Assembly: GCA_022837595.1 (NCBI GenBank)
Contig: JALHFX010000043.1
Coordinates: forward strand, 1 to 17,276
Source: Propionibacterium sp.
Lineage (GTDB): Bacteria; Actinomycetota; Actinomycetes; Propionibacteriales; Propionibacteriaceae
DNA: 17,276 nucleotides
Direction of reading: 5' to 3'
Part shown: piece by piece, positions 15,344 through 17,276 of the stretch
How positions within the stretch are numbered: position 1 is the stretch's first letter
Layout: the number at the start of each line of letters is the position of its first letter
Position numbers and translations under genes: made by a program
Notes under the pieces: generated by a model
Seen by the model: only the letters and a program-made list of their open reading frames with translations
Databases searched by the model: none
What the model was told of the DNA's origin: nothing

Positions 15344-15957
15344 CCAGCGTTGTCGTGGTCGATGACCACCCTGTCGTGCGCGCCGGGCTCGTTGCGCTGC
15401 TCTCGACCCGGCCCGGGGTGACCGTGGTCGGGGAAGCCGCGTCGCAGGCCGAGGCGCTCGCGGTGGTCGTCCGCGAGAAGCCCGATGTGGTTCTGATGGA
15501 CCTGCAGCTCGGCGCCGACGACGGAGTCAGCGCCACTCGCGCGCTACGTGCCCGTGACCCGAACACGAAAGTGCTGATTCTCACCACTTATGACACCGAC
15601 GCCGACATCGTCGCCGCGATCGAGGCCGGCGCCTGCGGCTACCTGCTCAAGGACGCCACACCGGACGCCCTGGGCGCTGCTGTGGAGGCGGCCGCCCGCG
15701 GTGAAACCGTGTTTGCACCTTCGGTCGCCGGACGCCTGGCACGCCGCGTGGTGGCGCCACCGAGCGAACTCACCGAACGCGAGCGCGAGGTCATTGCACT
15801 GGTCGCCGAAGGACTGGTCAACCGCCAGATCGCCCGGCGACTGTTCTTGTCGGAAGCAACCGTCAAGACGCACCTGGTGCACGTCTTCGCGAAGCTGGGT
15901 GTCGACAACCGGACCGCGGCGGTCGCCGCTGCCCGGGCGTCCGGACTGATTCGCTAG
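15340..15957 (+). CDS. NarL/FixJ-family response regulator
   Basis: A 205-residue protein with a receiver domain (acidic pair Asp8-Asp9, phosphoacceptor Asp54 in VLMDLQL, Thr82/83, Lys104 in LLKDA) and a C-terminal LuxR-type helix-turn-helix (ELTEREREVIALVAEGLVN, then SEATVKTHLVHVFAKLGV). All phosphotransfer residues are present. It is the cognate partner of the preceding kinase, sharing a 4-nt ATGA overlap. Likely targets are the divergent MFS gene and its own operon (inference from position). Confidence 0.95.
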   Translation: MTSVVVVDDHPVVRAGLVALLSTRPGVTVVGEAASQAEALAVVVREKPDVVLMDLQLGADDGVSATRALRARDPNTKVLILTTYDTDADIVAAIEAGACGYLLKDATPDALGAAVEAAARGETVFAPSVAGRLARRVVAPPSELTEREREVIALVAEGLVNRQIARRLFLSEATVKTHLVHVFAKLGVDNRTAAVAAARASGLIR

Positions 15958-16121
15958 GTCACTGGTCTCGTCCATATTCGAGGCACAGACCGGAGAGCGC
16001 GCGTTGAAGCAGTGCATGTCGGTGTGAGCAATTGCAGAGATACAGTGACAGCACGATCTCGGCCGTGCTCATCGGCCGCAAACCGAGCATGACAGTTCGC
16101 AACTCGCCGAGGAGGCTGGCC

Positions 16122-16787
16122 ATGGGCAAGTTCTCGTTTGACAACTATCGGAGCCAGTGGCCTCGCGTCGGCGCGGTAACCGCCCTGGCCGTTGCCGGTA
16201 TCACTGCGCTGGGAGCAAAGCGCATGTCCAAACCTCAACGATTGGCTGCCCTCAACCTGGCTGCGCTCATGGCGCACCAGTACGAGGAGTACGTCGATCC
16301 GGGCTGGTTCCCCGGACAGTTCAACCATGGGCTTGCCCACAGCAACCAACCGCGCAATTACCCTCTCAATCAAGACAGTGCGCTCGTCGTCAATGTCGCG
16401 TTCGGCTACCCCTTCTACCTGGCCCCAGTGATCTTCCCCAAGACGAAGTGGCTGGGTTTGGCACCAGCGATGTTCGGTATCGCACAAGCGGTAGCTCACG
16501 GCGTGGTCTTCCCCCGCCGAGCCGGCGACAAGTACAGTCCCGGATCCTTCACCGCCGCTCTCCTCCACGTGCCGCTCGGGCTCAGCTTCATCAGGGCGCT
16601 GCGTGAACAAGACGGCCTGGATCACTCCGACTACCTCAAAGGCGCGCTGGCTACGATCACCTTCGCGGTCATCGGTATCGCTGGGCCAATTCTGGTCGGA
16701 CGCGACAACAACAGCCCGCACGCCTTCACCGAGGCCCAGATGGGTCCACACACGGGCGTTCCTGGATCTGATTCCCCCACTAAGTGA
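16122..16787 (+). CDS. HXXEE-domain integral membrane protein
   Basis: A 221-residue protein with the diagnostic H-x-x-E-E motif HQYEEY (His52, Glu55, Glu56) after the first hydrophobic segment, further conserved-looking His residues in AQAVAHG and LLHVPLG, and about five membrane segments. The biochemical role of this family is not established; conserved His and Glu facing the membrane suggest a metal site or hydrolase (inference). The ATG at 16122 is chosen because GAGGAGG sits at 16109-16115 with ideal spacing; the longer frame from 16032 adds 30 residues of unlikely composition. The PadR regulator follows within 35 bp on the same strand. Confidence 0.8.
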   Translation: MGKFSFDNYRSQWPRVGAVTALAVAGITALGAKRMSKPQRLAALNLAALMAHQYEEYVDPGWFPGQFNHGLAHSNQPRNYPLNQDSALVVNVAFGYPFYLAPVIFPKTKWLGLAPAMFGIAQAVAHGVVFPRRAGDKYSPGSFTAALLHVPLGLSFIRALREQDGLDHSDYLKGALATITFAVIGIAGPILVGRDNNSPHAFTEAQMGPHTGVPGSDSPTK

Positions 16788-16813
16788 CGAAACCATCTAG
16801 GTGGCGGTACGAT
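16784..16813 (+). promoter_or_regulatory. Candidate promoter of the PadR gene, leaderless
   Basis: A -35-like GTGACG (16784-16789) and a -10-like TACGAT (16808-16813) are 18 bp apart. Transcription would begin at about the GTG at 16820, so the message would have no leader, which fits the absence of a well-placed ribosome site. An ACGA...TCGT inverted repeat (16809-16821) overlaps the -10 and could allow autoregulation. Confidence 0.45.
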
Positions 16814-16819
16814 CGAGTC

Positions 16820-17176
16820 GTGATCTCAGATCGGTGGCCCGCGGAATGGCTGCGGGGTGTTTTGGCGGTCACGGTGCTCTCTGTCATTTCGGAGGGCGAG
16901 ACGTACGGTTACCTGATCGCACAACGACTCGAGGACGCAGGCCTGGGCAATATCAAGGGTGGCACCCTGTATCCCCTGCTGAGCAGGCATGAGGCCAACG
17001 GCCTGGTGACGTCAACGTGGCGGGAGGGTGACGGCGGCCCGGGACGCAAGTTCTATCGGATCACTCCTGAAGGCACTCGGGAACTCGAACGTCTCCGCAA
17101 GGACTGGAAGGCATTCGCCACGATCACTGCGAGCCTGATCGGCTCCCGGGTTGAGGAGGGGGACCCGCAAGGGTGA
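16820..17176 (+). CDS. PadR-family transcriptional regulator
   Basis: A 118-residue protein with the PadR winged-helix signature: WLRGVLAVTVLSVI, then GETYGYLIAQRLEDAGLG, GGTLYPLLSRHEANGLV, and the wing GPGRKFYRITPEG, plus a C-terminal dimerisation helix. Family members usually repress membrane-protein or exporter genes next to them and respond to small hydrophobic ligands. The GTG at 16820 gives the family's usual N-terminus; the longest frame begins at 16784 and would add 12 residues. Its stop overlaps the start of the next gene (GTGA), so that gene is its probable partner and target. Confidence 0.9.
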   Translation: MISDRWPAEWLRGVLAVTVLSVISEGETYGYLIAQRLEDAGLGNIKGGTLYPLLSRHEANGLVTSTWREGDGGPGRKFYRITPEGTRELERLRKDWKAFATITASLIGSRVEEGDPQG

Positions 17177-17276
17177 AAAAGGATTACCGGGTACAGCCGC
17201 CGCAAGCGACGGTCGAAGAGAATATCGCGAAGGTCGCCGATGTGGTCAGCGACCACGTGGTCAGCCTCAAGGGTTT
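17173..17276 (+). CDS. Partial unrecognised CDS, running off the window
   Basis: Beginning with GTG at 17173, which overlaps the PadR stop (GTGA), 34 open codons run to the window end (MKKDYRVQPP, then VEENIAKVADVVSDH). GAGGAGGGGG at 17153-17162 is a strong ribosome site 10 nt upstream. Genes coupled to PadR regulators are often small membrane proteins of the DUF1700/HAAS type, but the visible residues do not identify it. Confidence 0.6.
   Translation, partial: MKKDYRVQPPQATVEENIAKVADVVSDHVVSLKG

Noticed and set aside
14104..15369. 421-codon minus-strand frame opposite the histidine kinase, longer than the kinase itself
   Set aside because: The composition is dominated by Ser, Arg, Ala and Thr and has no fold signals, while the plus strand encodes a complete HisKA_3/HATPase protein coupled to its regulator.
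16032..16121. N-terminal extension of the HXXEE protein from an upstream ATG
   Set aside because: GAGGAGG at 16109-16115 is ideally placed for the ATG at 16122, and the extra 30 residues are Arg/Ser-rich without helix or signal character.
15954..16796. 280-codon minus-strand frame opposite the HXXEE gene
   Set aside because: It has no recognisable domain, while the plus strand has a strong ribosome site and the HXXEE motif.

Overview
The window is high-GC with GTG as well as ATG starts, dense co-directional genes and many 4-nt start/stop overlaps. Together with actinobacterial-type protein families (NarL-type two-component pair, DHA2 exporter, PadR regulator, caspase/NTPase/WD40 conflict genes), this points to an actinobacterium. 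The genus cannot be fixed from the sequence alone. No rRNA, tRNA, CRISPR array or transposase was seen.

Left part (1-4372): a small Mop/TOBE molybdate-binding protein is followed by a sugar or polyol catabolic module: an SDR dehydrogenase and a two-subunit transketolase on the + strand, and a convergent LysR regulator. A perfect 14-bp palindrome sits in the spacer of the module's best promoter candidate. The module is bracketed by two copies of the 3' end of a D,D-carboxypeptidase gene. The intact gene lies to the right (4373-5953) and a decayed, internally deleted remnant to the left (about 234-341), so the module looks inserted between mop and that gene.

Cell-wall part (4373-7443): two lipoprotein serine hydrolases on the - strand, an S12 beta-lactamase-like protein followed by an S13 D,D-carboxypeptidase, are coupled by an ATGA overlap. 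A TTGACA-containing promoter candidate and an 18-bp palindrome lie upstream.

Conflict/defence-like operon (7444-12141, - strand), in transcription order: a seven-bladed WD40 propeller protein with a helical N-terminal arm, a cytosolic LCAT-like alpha/beta hydrolase, and a caspase-like protease fused to a P-loop STAND-type NTPase. Each junction overlaps (11 nt and 4 nt). The NTPase protein stops where fused relatives, as I recall them, continue into a helical arm and a WD40 propeller. That missing half is what the first gene encodes, so this looks like a split, order-permuted version of a caspase-STAND-WD40 sensor/effector with a lipase gene between the halves. This is the most interesting system in the window and could be an abortive-infection or programmed-death module; that function is inference.

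Right part (12259-17276): a 14-TM DHA2-type exporter is divergent from a NarL-type histidine kinase/response regulator pair, which probably responds to envelope or drug stress. Then come an HXXEE-domain membrane protein, a PadR regulator that looks leaderless, and the start of an unrecognised gene overlapping PadR and running off the window.
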